A stretch of DNA of 16,415 nucleotides from an uncultured Eubacteriales bacterium (GTDB lineage Bacteria; Bacillota; Clostridia; Oscillospirales; Oscillospiraceae). The stretch's first letter is position 1, and every line of letters starts with the position of its first letter. The stretch spans positions 1 to 16,415 of the forward strand of contig URQA01000046.1 of NCBI GenBank assembly GCA_900549885.1, written 5' to 3'. A program made the position numbers and the translations under genes. Below are positions 1 through 6,794 of the stretch, in pieces. The notes under the pieces were generated by a model that was not told where the DNA came from, ran no database searches, and saw only the letters and a program-made list of their open reading frames with translations.

Positions 1-201
1 CCCCCCGCCGCTCAGGCGCACCAGCTTGGCCACCGCCGCGTCCACCACCGGCACCGCCTCGCGGATGGCCCGGTACACCGCCAGGTCCCCCCGGCCCAAC
101 GGCACATAGCCGTCCATGGCCCCAAAGGGATGCCGTCCAGCCTGTCGGAGTTGGACCTGGGCGGCGGGCTTTGGCTTTTGTCTGTTCCAAAATGGTCTCA
201 T
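1..201 (-). CDS. Phage portal-like protein, N-terminal part (cut by window edge)
   Basis: An ATG at 201 follows a GGGGAG-type ribosome binding site and opens a frame of 67 codons that runs off position 1 with no stop. The start is basic and proline-rich (MRPFWNRQKPKP). From about residue 34 comes a segment with the pattern LGRGDLAVYRAIREAVPVVD, then AAVAKLVRLSGG. I recognise this helix and the following KLVRL-GG stretch as the way many Firmicutes phage portal proteins begin. The portal is the dodecameric ring at the capsid vertex through which DNA is packaged. The gene lies just downstream of the major capsid gene, which supports a head protein, although portal genes usually precede the capsid gene. 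With only 67 residues visible, another head-assembly protein cannot be excluded. Confidence 0.5.
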   Translation of the reverse strand, partial: MRPFWNRQKPKPAAQVQLRQAGRHPFGAMDGYVPLGRGDLAVYRAIREAVPVVDAAVAKLVRLSGGG

Positions 202-241
202 GGTCTTCTCCCCTTCCGCCCGTATCATGCTTTCCGACGGA

Positions 242-1255
242 TCACTTCAGGGCCAGCACCTGGCTGGCGTCAGGGAAAATTTTTGCATAGCCGGAAATGG
301 TGGTAATGGCCGCCCGCTCCAGCTGCCGGTCGATGAGCTTGTCGTACTCCACACTCACATCGCCGGCCTTGACCAGCTCCAGGGCATAGTTCCGGTCCAA
401 GCCGATCAGCCTGCCCTCGGGTACGGCGGAGGTGCGCAGCACCTTGGCCCCCATGGGGGTAATGAGCTTGCCCGTGCCGTGGAAGGTAAGCCCCGCGGCG
501 GCGTCCTGCATCTGGCTCAGGCTCAGCAGCTTGAGCATCATATCGCTGCCGGCCAGGATGGTGTTGAGCTGGTAGGGTTCAAACCCGTTCCAGAACTCCA
601 GCAGGTCGTCATAACTCAGCTCGTCCTCCCCCGCAGTGGTCGTTGTCTTGGCGGGGTTGTTATTGCCGTCGCCGTTCAAAATCACGTCGATGGCGTCCTC
701 CAGATGCATTCGGCCGATCTGAGCGCCGATCTGCCGCAGGGTGACGGAGAACAGGTCCAGCTTCTGGAACCGGATGGCCTCATAGGAGGCCACCAGCATC
801 CGCCCACGCTTGTGGAGCGTCACCAGGCTGTCCTGAGTCTTGACGGTGGTGCTGGGGATGGCCGCCCCCTCGGCTACCCGCTTGAGCTGCTTCTCGTCCT
901 CAGGCACGGAGGTGATAGAGCGGTAGTCCATCCCGTCGATGCGGGTCTCGGTGGCGGTGATGTCGGGCAGGATGTTGGCCTCCTCCATGCCCACCTTCAC
1001 CGCCCGGGCGATGTATTCGGGGAAAAGGACGGCGGACTGGCTGGTGGCAAAGAACTTGTCCACAATGTCAGACCCGGCGCCCTTCACCTTGATGTCGAAT
1101 CGCTTGAGCTGCCGCTGGAAGGCGTCCAGTCCCTCTATCGCGGTCCCCTTGTACTGCTCCGAAGGGTCCTGTTCCTCCAGCACCTGGCTGAAGGTGCGGC
1201 CCATGTGGTTATACATGCCCTTTTCCAGCTTGACGGTATCAAAATGATAAGCCAT
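242..1255 (-). CDS. Phage major capsid protein (HK97-fold type)
   Basis: This 337-residue protein is the probable shell protein of the phage head. The N-terminal 60 residues are charged and helical, suitable for a scaffold-like or N-arm region. Then come a segment typical of Firmicutes capsid proteins (VLFPEYIARAVKVGMEE, near residue 82), a middle part with KRGRMLVASYEAI, a helix containing IGRMHLEDAIDVILNGDG, and a C-terminal beta-rich part ending VLALK. The length fits HK97-type capsid proteins. The ATG at 1255 has a strong AGGAGAGGAG site just upstream. It sits 18 bp after the small cement-like gene, so the two are probably co-translated, and the portal-like gene follows. No break or internal stop is present, so it looks functional. 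Assignment is by overall pattern rather than a single diagnostic motif. Confidence 0.75.
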   Translation of the reverse strand: MAYHFDTVKLEKGMYNHMGRTFSQVLEEQDPSEQYKGTAIEGLDAFQRQLKRFDIKVKGAGSDIVDKFFATSQSAVLFPEYIARAVKVGMEEANILPDITATETRIDGMDYRSITSVPEDEKQLKRVAEGAAIPSTTVKTQDSLVTLHKRGRMLVASYEAIRFQKLDLFSVTLRQIGAQIGRMHLEDAIDVILNGDGNNNPAKTTTTAGEDELSYDDLLEFWNGFEPYQLNTILAGSDMMLKLLSLSQMQDAAAGLTFHGTGKLITPMGAKVLRTSAVPEGRLIGLDRNYALELVKAGDVSVEYDKLIDRQLERAAITTISGYAKIFPDASQVLALK

Positions 1256-1273
1256 ATGCTCTCTCCTCTCCTA

Positions 1274-1645
1274 TTACAGCTTGATGACCGCGGTCTTGGC
1301 TGCGTCATCCACCTGGACGACCAGAACGCTGCGTCCGCCGGTGCTGGCAGTCTGTACGCCCCCGCTTCCGTCCACCCCCAGGCTGGTCCAGCCCACGGCG
1401 GGTGCCGCTGCTCCGGAATAACTCACTCGTGCAAAGCCCTCCACCTGTACCGCGGCGGTCTGGTCCCCCTCCAACGCCAAAACCACACCGCAGGGGGCTG
1501 CCCCGGCGGTGCCAAAGCCTACGGTATTTGCCGCAGTCAGTGCCACCACATGTCCGGTGGACAGCTTTGCCGTGTCCTCTGCCTCCTGTGCCTCAGTCTG
1601 GAAGGTGGCCGCCACCTGTCCGATCCCATCAAAAGAAAGCTCCAT
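1274..1645 (-). CDS. Small capsid decoration/cement-like protein
   Basis: This 123-residue, alanine-, glycine- and valine-rich protein has almost no charged helices and looks all-beta. Motifs such as ALTAANTVGFGTAGAAPCGVV and the closing VLVVQVDDAAKTAVIKL match the style of small phage capsid cement proteins (DUF2190-like), which sit on the outside of the shell and stabilise it. The start at 1645 is supported by an AAGGAGAGGAG site about 7 bases upstream. It lies immediately before the major capsid gene, the usual place for a decoration protein. The family call is inferred from composition, size and context; it could also be a short head fibre component. Confidence 0.55.
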   Translation of the reverse strand: MELSFDGIGQVAATFQTEAQEAEDTAKLSTGHVVALTAANTVGFGTAGAAPCGVVLALEGDQTAAVQVEGFARVSYSGAAAPAVGWTSLGVDGSGGVQTASTGGRSVLVVQVDDAAKTAVIKL

Positions 1646-1831
1646 TTTTCTGCTCCTCTCCTTAGTTGATTTTATGAAAATCCCCTTTCAGGGCATTTCC
1701 CAATTCATTTCTGCTACCGCTCATTGACCGTTGGCATATAGTCACTTCTTCGGCAGAGCGCCTGAGTTCAGACAGAAAGCAAGGGAGCGGCAGACGCAGT
1801 CCTTGAAACGAGTCAAGGGCGCCAGCACTTG

Positions 1832-1987
1832 CTACGCCTTCCGCTCCACATATCCCTTGCCCTGCTCCCTCAATCCCATCACAAAGTACCGGATGCCGTC
1901 CATAGCGTGGTCGTGTGCCCCCCGGCAGAGCCGGGCGGGGACCCTGTATTTCAAATGCTCGGGCGAACTAAATTGGCTCTGTGCCAT
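1832..1987 (-). pseudogene. Remnant of a second large terminase gene (C-terminal end)
   Basis: A 51-codon frame ending at 1832 contains GAHDHAMDGIRYFVMGLRE, nearly identical to EHDHAMDDIRYFVMGLRE at the end of the intact terminase. It then ends with a similar Y-x-ERK/Q tail. The aspartates here belong to the terminase nuclease domain, but everything upstream is missing, including both Walker motifs and the first nuclease aspartate. The nearest ATG (1987) has only a weak purine stretch (GCGGAGA) before it. The likeliest reading is that a related terminase gene once stood here and was replaced by recombination, leaving its 3' end behind. Translation as a short peptide cannot be excluded. Confidence 0.7.
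1867..1919. repeat. Direct repeat copy A (terminase 3' end duplication)
   Basis: This stretch matches 2108-2160 at a constant offset of 241 bases, with about four mismatches by eye. The shared core reads CCATCACAAAGTACCGGATG followed by CGTCCATAGCGTGGTCGTGT with single changes. It encodes the HDHAMD-IRYFVMGLRE peptide on the minus strand. Similarity fades on the side coding for upstream residues, so the copies come from related rather than freshly duplicated genes. Confidence 0.85.
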
Positions 1988-2060
1988 TCTCCGCTTCGCT
2001 CCGAATGTACGGCACATTCGCGCCGCCCCGCGCTGTGGAGCCCCTGAACACACCTACGAC

Positions 2061-3290
2061 TTATATTTGCCTCTCTATGTATGCAGCGGCTACCCCGCCG
2101 CCCCTCTCCCTCAGCCCCATCACAAAGTACCGGATGTCGTCCATAGCGTGGTCGTGTTCCTTGCGGACTCTGTCCCGGGCGGCACCGTCTTCCCAGCAGT
2201 ACAAGCCAAACTCTCTGGCCGCCGCCTGGCAGGTGCGGCACACCACCACTTGCCCGTCCTTCAGGGCCTGGGCGGTAGCCCGGATGCCTTCCAACACCCG
2301 ATTGTCCGCTTTTCGCGCCGGCCAGCCAGCCCGGCGCAGAGCCTCGAGAAAGCTGGCCGCCGACGGATCTACCAGCACCCGTTCAATGTCCCGCCCTCCC
2401 GCCAGCCGGGTCAGCGCCTGGACATACTCTCCGTCAGTCATCTGCCGCCCCTCCGCCCTGGCGTCGTAGTAGAACTCCCTGATTCGGTACCATACTCCGT
2501 TCTTCTGTCCCCACAACCCGAAGGAGGCGGGGTTGCGCGTCCCGTAGTCGCAAGAAATACGCCACTGGGCAAAGGGGCCATCTGGAACTGGAGGCAACTC
2601 CGCCGGGTCGATGAAATCGTATACCAGTCCCTCGGCCGCCACCCACTGGCCCAGCACAAACCGCTGGTAAAAGGTTCCCTGGAACATCCGCTCATACCGC
2701 TGGCGTACTCGATCACTCAGCGCCGGATTGTCTGCCATGGTAAAGTGAATGTACTGCGCCCTCTTCTCTTCCGCTCCCAAAACCCATTCCCGGTAAAACC
2801 AGTGCTCTGGTCCGGCTGGGTTGCAGGAAAACCACAGCTTGCTCCCCGCTTCTGAACATCGGGCACAGGCCTGCTCCACAAAAGACCTGGGCATTAGGGC
2901 CGCCTCGTCCAGCAGCACTCCCGCCAGAGTCACCCCCTGGATCAGGGCGGCGCTGGCCTCGTTGCGCCCGCCGAAGAGGTAGAAGTGGTTTTCCCGTCCG
3001 CCGTAGCGCACCGACAGTTCTCCCCGACTCGTCCGTTCCTCCCACTGGACCCCCAGCGCCTCCAGCAAAGCCCGTACCGGAGCCAGCACATTGCGCCTCA
3101 CCCCCTCCTTGGTCGGGGCGCACAGGCCGAACCGTTTTCCCCGAAATCGTGTCATAGCCCACAGGAAAAAGGATAAGGTCATGGCGTAGGTCTTTCCCGA
3201 GCGCACCGCTCCGTCGCAGATAACCGCGTCATAGCCGTCCTGCCTCCACCACCGGAGCACCTCCATCTGTTTTGGAGAGAACCGCTTCAC
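2061..3290 (-). CDS. Phage terminase large subunit (TerL)
   Basis: This 409-residue packaging motor and nuclease would pump DNA into the prohead and cut it to length. Walker A is GAVRSGKT (residues 27-34) and Walker B is GVLLDE (D128, E129). The coupling-type segment SCNPAGPEHWFY is near residue 155. The RNase H-like nuclease domain starts at ISCDYGTRNPASFG (D248), with a second acidic site at LVDPS (near 307) and a third at HDHAMDDIRYF (near 387). All expected catalytic residues are visible, so it appears intact. It resembles the PBSX/XtmB-type terminases of Firmicutes. The start is GTG at 3290, sharing GTGA with the stop of the small-subunit gene, which implies translational coupling. A second copy of its 3' end lies downstream. 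Confidence 0.92.
   Translation of the reverse strand: MKRFSPKQMEVLRWWRQDGYDAVICDGAVRSGKTYAMTLSFFLWAMTRFRGKRFGLCAPTKEGVRRNVLAPVRALLEALGVQWEERTSRGELSVRYGGRENHFYLFGGRNEASAALIQGVTLAGVLLDEAALMPRSFVEQACARCSEAGSKLWFSCNPAGPEHWFYREWVLGAEEKRAQYIHFTMADNPALSDRVRQRYERMFQGTFYQRFVLGQWVAAEGLVYDFIDPAELPPVPDGPFAQWRISCDYGTRNPASFGLWGQKNGVWYRIREFYYDARAEGRQMTDGEYVQALTRLAGGRDIERVLVDPSAASFLEALRRAGWPARKADNRVLEGIRATAQALKDGQVVVCRTCQAAAREFGLYCWEDGAARDRVRKEHDHAMDDIRYFVMGLRERGGGVAAAYIERQI
2108..2160. repeat. Direct repeat copy B (within intact terminase gene)
   Basis: This is the partner of the copy at 1867-1919, here inside the 3' end of the intact large terminase gene. Most differences are single-base changes that preserve the nuclease-domain peptide apart from one D/G change after HDHAMD, consistent with divergence under selection before the two came together. 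Confidence 0.85.
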
Positions 3291-3601
3291 GCCCCTCCGC
3301 CCTCCGGCCGCTCCAGTTCATCCAGAAATGCTTCCAGCGCCCCATCCTCCTGATCTAGCAGCTCCCGGAGCATGGCCAGCACCTTCACCCGGTCCACGAA
3401 TTTTACCTCCAATGCGCCATTGGCGTTGCGCTTGAACTCCGCCACCCCCGTCAAATCCAAACGGTCTACCACCTCCAGGTTTCCCGGCTCCAGAAACGCC
3501 AGCCTGACCACGTCGTTGTTCTTTCCCTTTGCCAGCTTCCGCAGGTAGGCCAGCAGTTCCTTCCTGCGTTTGGCACTGTCCTGTCTGTCCTCGGTTCCCA
3601 T
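3287..3601 (-). CDS. Terminase small subunit-like protein (short form)
   Basis: This 104-residue protein is encoded directly upstream of and overlapping the large terminase, the standard place for the DNA-recognition small subunit. I chose the ATG at 3601 because AGGAGG lies six bases before it; a longer frame would run back through the rlmH terminator into rlmH. The C-terminal part (DLTGVAEFKRNANGALEVKF, then DRVKVLAMLRELLDQ) resembles the oligomerisation core of Firmicutes small terminases, where an SEIK-type strand pair precedes a DRxKALxxL helix. The N-terminal helix-turn-helix usual in this family is not apparent: there are only about 35 charged residues before the core, so DNA recognition may differ or depend on another protein. 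Confidence 0.65.
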   Translation of the reverse strand: MGTEDRQDSAKRRKELLAYLRKLAKGKNNDVVRLAFLEPGNLEVVDRLDLTGVAEFKRNANGALEVKFVDRVKVLAMLRELLDQEDGALEAFLDELERPEGGGA

Positions 3602-3706
3602 CCCATTCCTCCTCACACACCACCCCCGCCGCAGCCCAAATGTTGCCTGTTTCGATGCAATCCGCTTCCCGCCCCCTGATTTTTCTTTTCCGCCGCCGGA
3701 GGCGCG

Positions 3707-3743
3707 AAAAAGCCGCCCTCCATCTCTGGAAAGCGGCTTTTTT
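3707..3743 (-). terminator. Rho-independent terminator after rlmH
   Basis: The arms AAAAAGCCGC (3707-3716) and GCGGCTTTTT (3733-3742) pair across a 16-base loop. Read on the minus strand, the stem ends in a T tract about 15 bases after the rlmH stop. A T run also follows on the plus strand, so it could act both ways. It separates the housekeeping operon from the phage module. Confidence 0.85.
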
Positions 3744-3755
3744 GTGCCAATTGAT

Positions 3756-4238
3756 TTATTTGTGATATCCCGTCCCATTCTGGATCTGGAACGCCCGGTA
3801 GATTTGTTCCAGCAGCATTACCCGTGCCAGGTGGTGGGGAAAGGTCATCTCCGACATGGACAGGCGCACATCCGCCCGGGCCTTCACTCTGGGAGACAGC
3901 CCGTAAGAGCCCCCCACCACAAAAGCCACCTCGGACACGCCCCCCACCATCCAGCCTCCTAACAGCTTGGATAGTTCTTGGCTGGACATGGGTGTTCCCT
4001 CCACACACATGGCCACTACCTTGCCCCCCTTCGGCAGTTTTGCCAGGATAGCCTCGCACTCCTTGTCCAGCGCCCCTTCGATCTGGACTGCGGCCGGCTC
4101 CTGAGGGAGCTTCTGCTCCGGCAGCTCGATGACCTCCAGCCTGCAGCTCCCCTTCAGCCGTTTCTGATACTCCGCCGCCGCGTCTATATAAAATTTCTCC
4201 TTGAGCTTGCCCACGCAGATCAGCTTCACCGTCAGCAT
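3756..4238 (-). CDS. rlmH: 23S rRNA (pseudouridine1915-N3)-methyltransferase RlmH
   Basis: RlmH is a small SPOUT-class enzyme that methylates pseudouridine 1915 in helix 69 of 23S rRNA, using S-adenosylmethionine and the assembled 70S ribosome. The 160-residue length is that of the family. The knot region with EVAFVVGGSYGL (about 104-114) holds the glycine-rich cofactor loop. LSMSEMTFPHHLARVMLLEQ and the terminal YHK are the conserved C-terminal signature that contacts substrate. The ATG at 4238 lies inside the end of walJ (7-base overlap), preceded by GGAGA, so the two are translationally coupled. The bases at the stop codon resemble the known integration site of staphylococcal cassette elements because the encoded YHK end is conserved. 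Confidence 0.96.
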   Translation of the reverse strand: MLTVKLICVGKLKEKFYIDAAAEYQKRLKGSCRLEVIELPEQKLPQEPAAVQIEGALDKECEAILAKLPKGGKVVAMCVEGTPMSSQELSKLLGGWMVGGVSEVAFVVGGSYGLSPRVKARADVRLSMSEMTFPHHLARVMLLEQIYRAFQIQNGTGYHK

Positions 4239-5029
4239 CCCGGTATCTCCATCCAGCCCGAGTTTTCCTCTCTCGGAGCCACGGTCAGCTCCACATCCTT
4301 TCCCACTCTGGCCTGAATGGCAGACATGGCCCGCTCTGCGGCAGTCAGGGCGGTGCCTGGCGCGTTATTCTCTTTGGACAGGTGGGCCAGTACCACCCGG
4401 CCCGTCCCCTGCTGCACCGCCCAGGCTGCCAATTTTCCCCCCGTCTCGTTGGACAGGTGCCCCTGGCGGCCCAGAATACGCTCCTTGAGCCGGGCGGGAT
4501 AGGGACCGGAGCGAAGCATCTCCAGATCGTAGTTGAACTCTCCCACCAGCAGACCGGCCCCCCGTACGCCTTCCAGTACGCCCCGGGTCACCACTCCCAG
4601 GTCGGTGCACAGCGTCATCCTCTGCTCCCCCGCCTCCACGGTGTACCCCACCGGGCAGGCGCAGTCGTGGCTGGTGGCGAAGGTTCCCACCACCAGATCT
4701 CCCACAGCGAACCGCTCTCCCGGCTCAAACACCCGGAACCGGTCCTCCAGCCCCGCCGTCCGGTAGCAGATCTGGCGGGCAGTAGGTTCCGCAGTGTACA
4801 GCTCCGCCCCAATCTGGCGGCACAGCACAGGCAGGCCGCTGATGTGGTCGCTGTGCTCATGGGTGATGAGGACCGCTCCCACCTGGTCAGGCTGGATTCC
4901 CAACTCCTTCAGCCCTGTGGTGATTCGCTTTGCGGAGATGCCCGCGTCAATGAGAATATGTACCTTTCCGTTGGACACCACCAGGCAGTTTCCCGATGAT
5001 CCGCTGGCCAGCGTGGCCACCTTGAGCAC
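4232..5029 (-). CDS. walJ: WalJ/YycJ-type metallo-beta-lactamase-fold hydrolase
   Basis: This 265-residue MBL-fold protein belongs to the YycJ/VicX/WalJ family, which in other Firmicutes is linked to the WalRK cell-wall regulon and to coordination of division with replication. The N-terminal LASGSSGNCLVV is the family signature. The metal motif HEHSDH is at 57-62, followed by the histidine in TSHDCACP (about 120), the aspartate in LCTDLGVVT and the histidine in GHLSNE. The usual EANHD segment reads EFNYD here. The start is GTG at 5029 with a strong AGGGAGGGAG site upstream. It lies between murA and rlmH on the same strand, consistent with the walJ-rlmH association of Bacillus and suggesting a wall-linked unit. 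The physiological substrate is not certain; exonuclease-like activity has been proposed for relatives. Confidence 0.9.
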   Translation of the reverse strand: MLKVATLASGSSGNCLVVSNGKVHILIDAGISAKRITTGLKELGIQPDQVGAVLITHEHSDHISGLPVLCRQIGAELYTAEPTARQICYRTAGLEDRFRVFEPGERFAVGDLVVGTFATSHDCACPVGYTVEAGEQRMTLCTDLGVVTRGVLEGVRGAGLLVGEFNYDLEMLRSGPYPARLKERILGRQGHLSNETGGKLAAWAVQQGTGRVVLAHLSKENNAPGTALTAAERAMSAIQARVGKDVELTVAPREENSGWMEIPGC

Positions 5030-5061
5030 GACAGCTCCCTCCCTGCGTTTTCACACAAACC

Positions 5062-5089
5062 GGCCGGGGACGGCATTCCATCCCCGGCC
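5062..5089 (-). other. Hairpin between murA and walJ
   Basis: A perfect 9-bp stem, GGCCGGGGA with TCCCCGGCC, encloses a 10-base loop in the 75-base gap after murA. On the minus strand it is followed by GGTTTGTGTG rather than a clean T run. It is therefore more likely a weak or partial terminator, or an RNA-stability element, that lowers walJ-rlmH expression relative to murA. Confidence 0.55.
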
Positions 5090-5104
5090 TGTCCATTTAT
5101 CAAT

Positions 5105-6397
5105 TTATACAGCGGCGCCGATCTTTTCTTCCTCAGGTACTTCCACCGTGCGGATATCTGCCCCCACGCCGGACAGCTTACCCACGATATTCTCATAGCC
5201 CCGCTCAATATGCTTGATATTGGAGATCTCTGTGGTCCCCCGTGCGGCCAGTCCGGCTACAACCATGGCAGCCCCGGCCCGCAGGTCGCAAGCTTCTACT
5301 GGCGCGCCGGTCAGGGACTCCACCCCTTCGATGATGGCAATCTTTCCATCCACCTGGATCTTGGCTCCCATCCGGCGGAACTCATTGGTATAGCGGTAGC
5401 GGTTGTCCCACACCCCTTCGGTGAGTACGCTGGTCCCTTCCGCCAGGCACAGCACGGCGGCAATCTGGGGCTGCATATCTGTCGGGAAGCCAGGATAGGG
5501 CATGGTTTTCACATTGGTTCTTTGGAGGGGGCCATGCCGGCAGACAATAAGGCTGTCGCCGTCCTCCTCCACTTCCACGCCCATCTCCACCAACTTGGCG
5601 GTGATACATTCCATGTGCTTGGGAATAATATTATTAATACGCACCTCTCCCCCGGCGGCGGCCACGGCGGCCATATAGGTGCCCGCTTCGATCTGGTCTG
5701 GAATAATCGAGTACTCTCCTCCGCGAAGCTTGTCCACGCCCCGGATCTTGATGACGTCGGTGCCGGCGCCCATGATATCTGCGCCCATGGAATTGAGGAA
5801 GTTGGCCAAGTCCACAATATGCGGCTCCTTGGCCGCATTTTCAATGATGGTCATGCCATCGGCCAGAGTCGCAGCCAGCATGATGTTCATGGTGGCTCCC
5901 ACTGTCACCACGTCCAGATAGATTTGAGTCCCCTTGAGCCGGCCTCCGTCTGCCTTGGCACAGACATAACCGTTGCGTACGTCTACCTCCGCCCCCATGG
6001 CGGCCATTCCCTTGATGTGCTGGTCGATGGGCCGTCCGCCGAAGTCACAGCCCCCGGGGAGAGGTACCTCCGCGGAGCCAAACCGCCCCAGAAGCGCTCC
6101 AATCAAATAATAGCTGGCCCTAATTTTTCGTCCGGACTCATAGGGTACCTGGCGGTTGACAATATGGGAGCAGTCCACATCTACTGTGGTGCGGTTGACA
6201 GTTTTCACCTTTGCCCCTAGCTCCTGGAGCATCCGGAGCATCAGGGTCACATCGCTGATCTGGGGAATATTTTCAATCCGACATACCCCATCTACCAGAA
6301 GAGCGGCGGGGATAATGCCCACAGCGGCATTTTTTGCACCGCTGATTTCGATCTTTCCGTACAGCGGTCTCCCGCCATGGATCACAAACTTTTTCAA
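5105..6397 (-). CDS. murA: UDP-N-acetylglucosamine 1-carboxyvinyltransferase MurA
   Basis: MurA transfers enolpyruvate from PEP to UDP-GlcNAc, the first committed cytoplasmic step of peptidoglycan synthesis, and is the fosfomycin target. The 430-residue length is normal. ISGAKNAA carries the catalytic lysine and asparagine at 22-23, matching the E. coli numbering. The active-site loop PGGCDFGGRP places the PEP-reactive cysteine at 117, so fosfomycin sensitivity is expected. ACDLRAGAAMVVAGLA near the end holds the conserved arginine. The start is a TTG at 6397 with AGAGGTG about six bases before it. No in-frame ATG or GTG gives a family-like N-terminus, while MKKFVIHGG from the TTG fits. A consensus promoter lies about 107 bases upstream, and walJ and rlmH follow. 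Confidence 0.96.
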   Translation of the reverse strand: MKKFVIHGGRPLYGKIEISGAKNAAVGIIPAALLVDGVCRIENIPQISDVTLMLRMLQELGAKVKTVNRTTVDVDCSHIVNRQVPYESGRKIRASYYLIGALLGRFGSAEVPLPGGCDFGGRPIDQHIKGMAAMGAEVDVRNGYVCAKADGGRLKGTQIYLDVVTVGATMNIMLAATLADGMTIIENAAKEPHIVDLANFLNSMGADIMGAGTDVIKIRGVDKLRGGEYSIIPDQIEAGTYMAAVAAAGGEVRINNIIPKHMECITAKLVEMGVEVEEDGDSLIVCRHGPLQRTNVKTMPYPGFPTDMQPQIAAVLCLAEGTSVLTEGVWDNRYRYTNEFRRMGAKIQVDGKIAIIEGVESLTGAPVEACDLRAGAAMVVAGLAARGTTEISNIKHIERGYENIVGKLSGVGADIRTVEVPEEEKIGAAV

Positions 6398-6510
6398 GGC
6401 TGCACCTCTTGTATCCTCCCGGCCTGGCCGGTTTTATGAAACGCCAACAGGCGGTCAATTTTCTCACCTTGAGCGGGATTCTTTCTCGCCCCGTAAAAAA
6501 CCACGTATAT

Positions 6511-6539
6511 TATAGCACCTGTCATATGTAAAGGCAACC
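6511..6539 (-). promoter_or_regulatory. Sigma-A promoter of murA-walJ-rlmH
   Basis: On the minus strand TTGCCT (6539-6534) and TATAAT (6516-6511) are separated by exactly 17 bases. Transcription would start near 6504, giving a leader of about 107 bases before the TTG start of murA. Confidence 0.8.
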
Positions 6540-6667
6540 AGAATTTTTCCAAACCTTCACATATCTACCCGCTGTTCGCTTCTTCTTTATCATTGCCAGA
6601 GGATCCGGCTCTCATCCTCCGTCCGCGGAAAAAACCTTTGCCAAACTGTGAATTTTCTGAAAAGCAC
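6540..6667. other. Intergenic spacer between divergent promoters
   Basis: The whole gap between murA and the acetyltransferase gene runs from 6398 to 6794. It holds the murA leader and promoter, this spacer, then the heat-shock promoter and CIRCE operator. I see no open frame with a ribosome binding site, no repeat and no RNA gene in the spacer, which is richer in A and T than the flanking genes. Confidence 0.5.
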
Positions 6668-6696
6668 TTGCAAAATCTCCAAAAGGGTATTATAGT
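6668..6696 (+). promoter_or_regulatory. Sigma-A promoter of the heat-shock unit
   Basis: TTGCAA (6668-6673) and TATAGT (6691-6696) are separated by 17 bases. The start of transcription falls at about 6703, inside the first arm of the CIRCE operator. Bound HrcA would therefore block RNA polymerase directly. Confidence 0.8.
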
Positions 6697-6700
6697 TATT

Positions 6701-6727
6701 TTAGCACTCAGTTGTGTAGAGTGCTAA
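6701..6727 (+). promoter_or_regulatory. CIRCE operator (HrcA binding site)
   Basis: TTAGCACTC-N9-GAGTGCTAA is present with both arms and the nine-base spacer exactly matching the classical CIRCE consensus. HrcA is the repressor of groE and dnaK operons in Firmicutes and binds this element until heat or misfolded protein titrates GroEL. Here it overlaps the transcription start of the unit encoding a GNAT acetyltransferase and HtpG. Confidence 0.97.
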
Positions 6728-6794
6728 GTCATTTTATCCTTGGCCAGTCTATCGATATCTGCGCCCATCTTTTTCTTCTGATTGAGGCAATAGT

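Larger units (their letters stand above)
1646..2060. other. Non-coding scar between large terminase and cement genes
   Basis: These 415 bases interrupt an otherwise tightly packed phage module. The 2060-1832 side holds a partial second copy of the large terminase 3' end (separate entry). The 1831-1660 side has no convincing coding sequence. The last bases before 1645 carry the ribosome binding site of the cement gene. Plus-strand frames through here are antisense to the terminase or low-complexity and have no ribosome binding site. In many tailed phages the portal and protease genes would sit at this position, so the gap looks like the product of a recombination or deletion. Confidence 0.6.

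Noticed and set aside
116..1669. Long plus-strand open frame of 517 codons
   Set aside because: It is antisense to the capsid and cement genes, has no ribosome binding site, and its sequence is low-complexity translation of the high-GC opposite strand.
1731..2855. Plus-strand open frame of 374 codons
   Set aside because: It lies opposite the intact terminase and the scar, has no recognisable domain and no ribosome binding site.
1..3601. CRISPR array or defence genes in the phage region
   Set aside because: No regularly spaced repeats and no nuclease, helicase or toxin-like frames were found.
3602..3778. Longer version of the small terminase starting inside rlmH
   Set aside because: It would read through the rlmH terminator and gives a glycine/arginine-rich stretch; AGGAGG supports the ATG at 3601.
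5210..6220. Plus-strand open frame of 336 codons inside murA
   Set aside because: Antisense shadow of murA with no start signals.
6273..6467. GTG-initiated 64-codon frame in the murA leader overlapping the murA start, as an upstream regulatory ORF
   Set aside because: The only purine stretch (AAGG) touches the start codon, and the peptide is arginine/cysteine-rich without any family resemblance.
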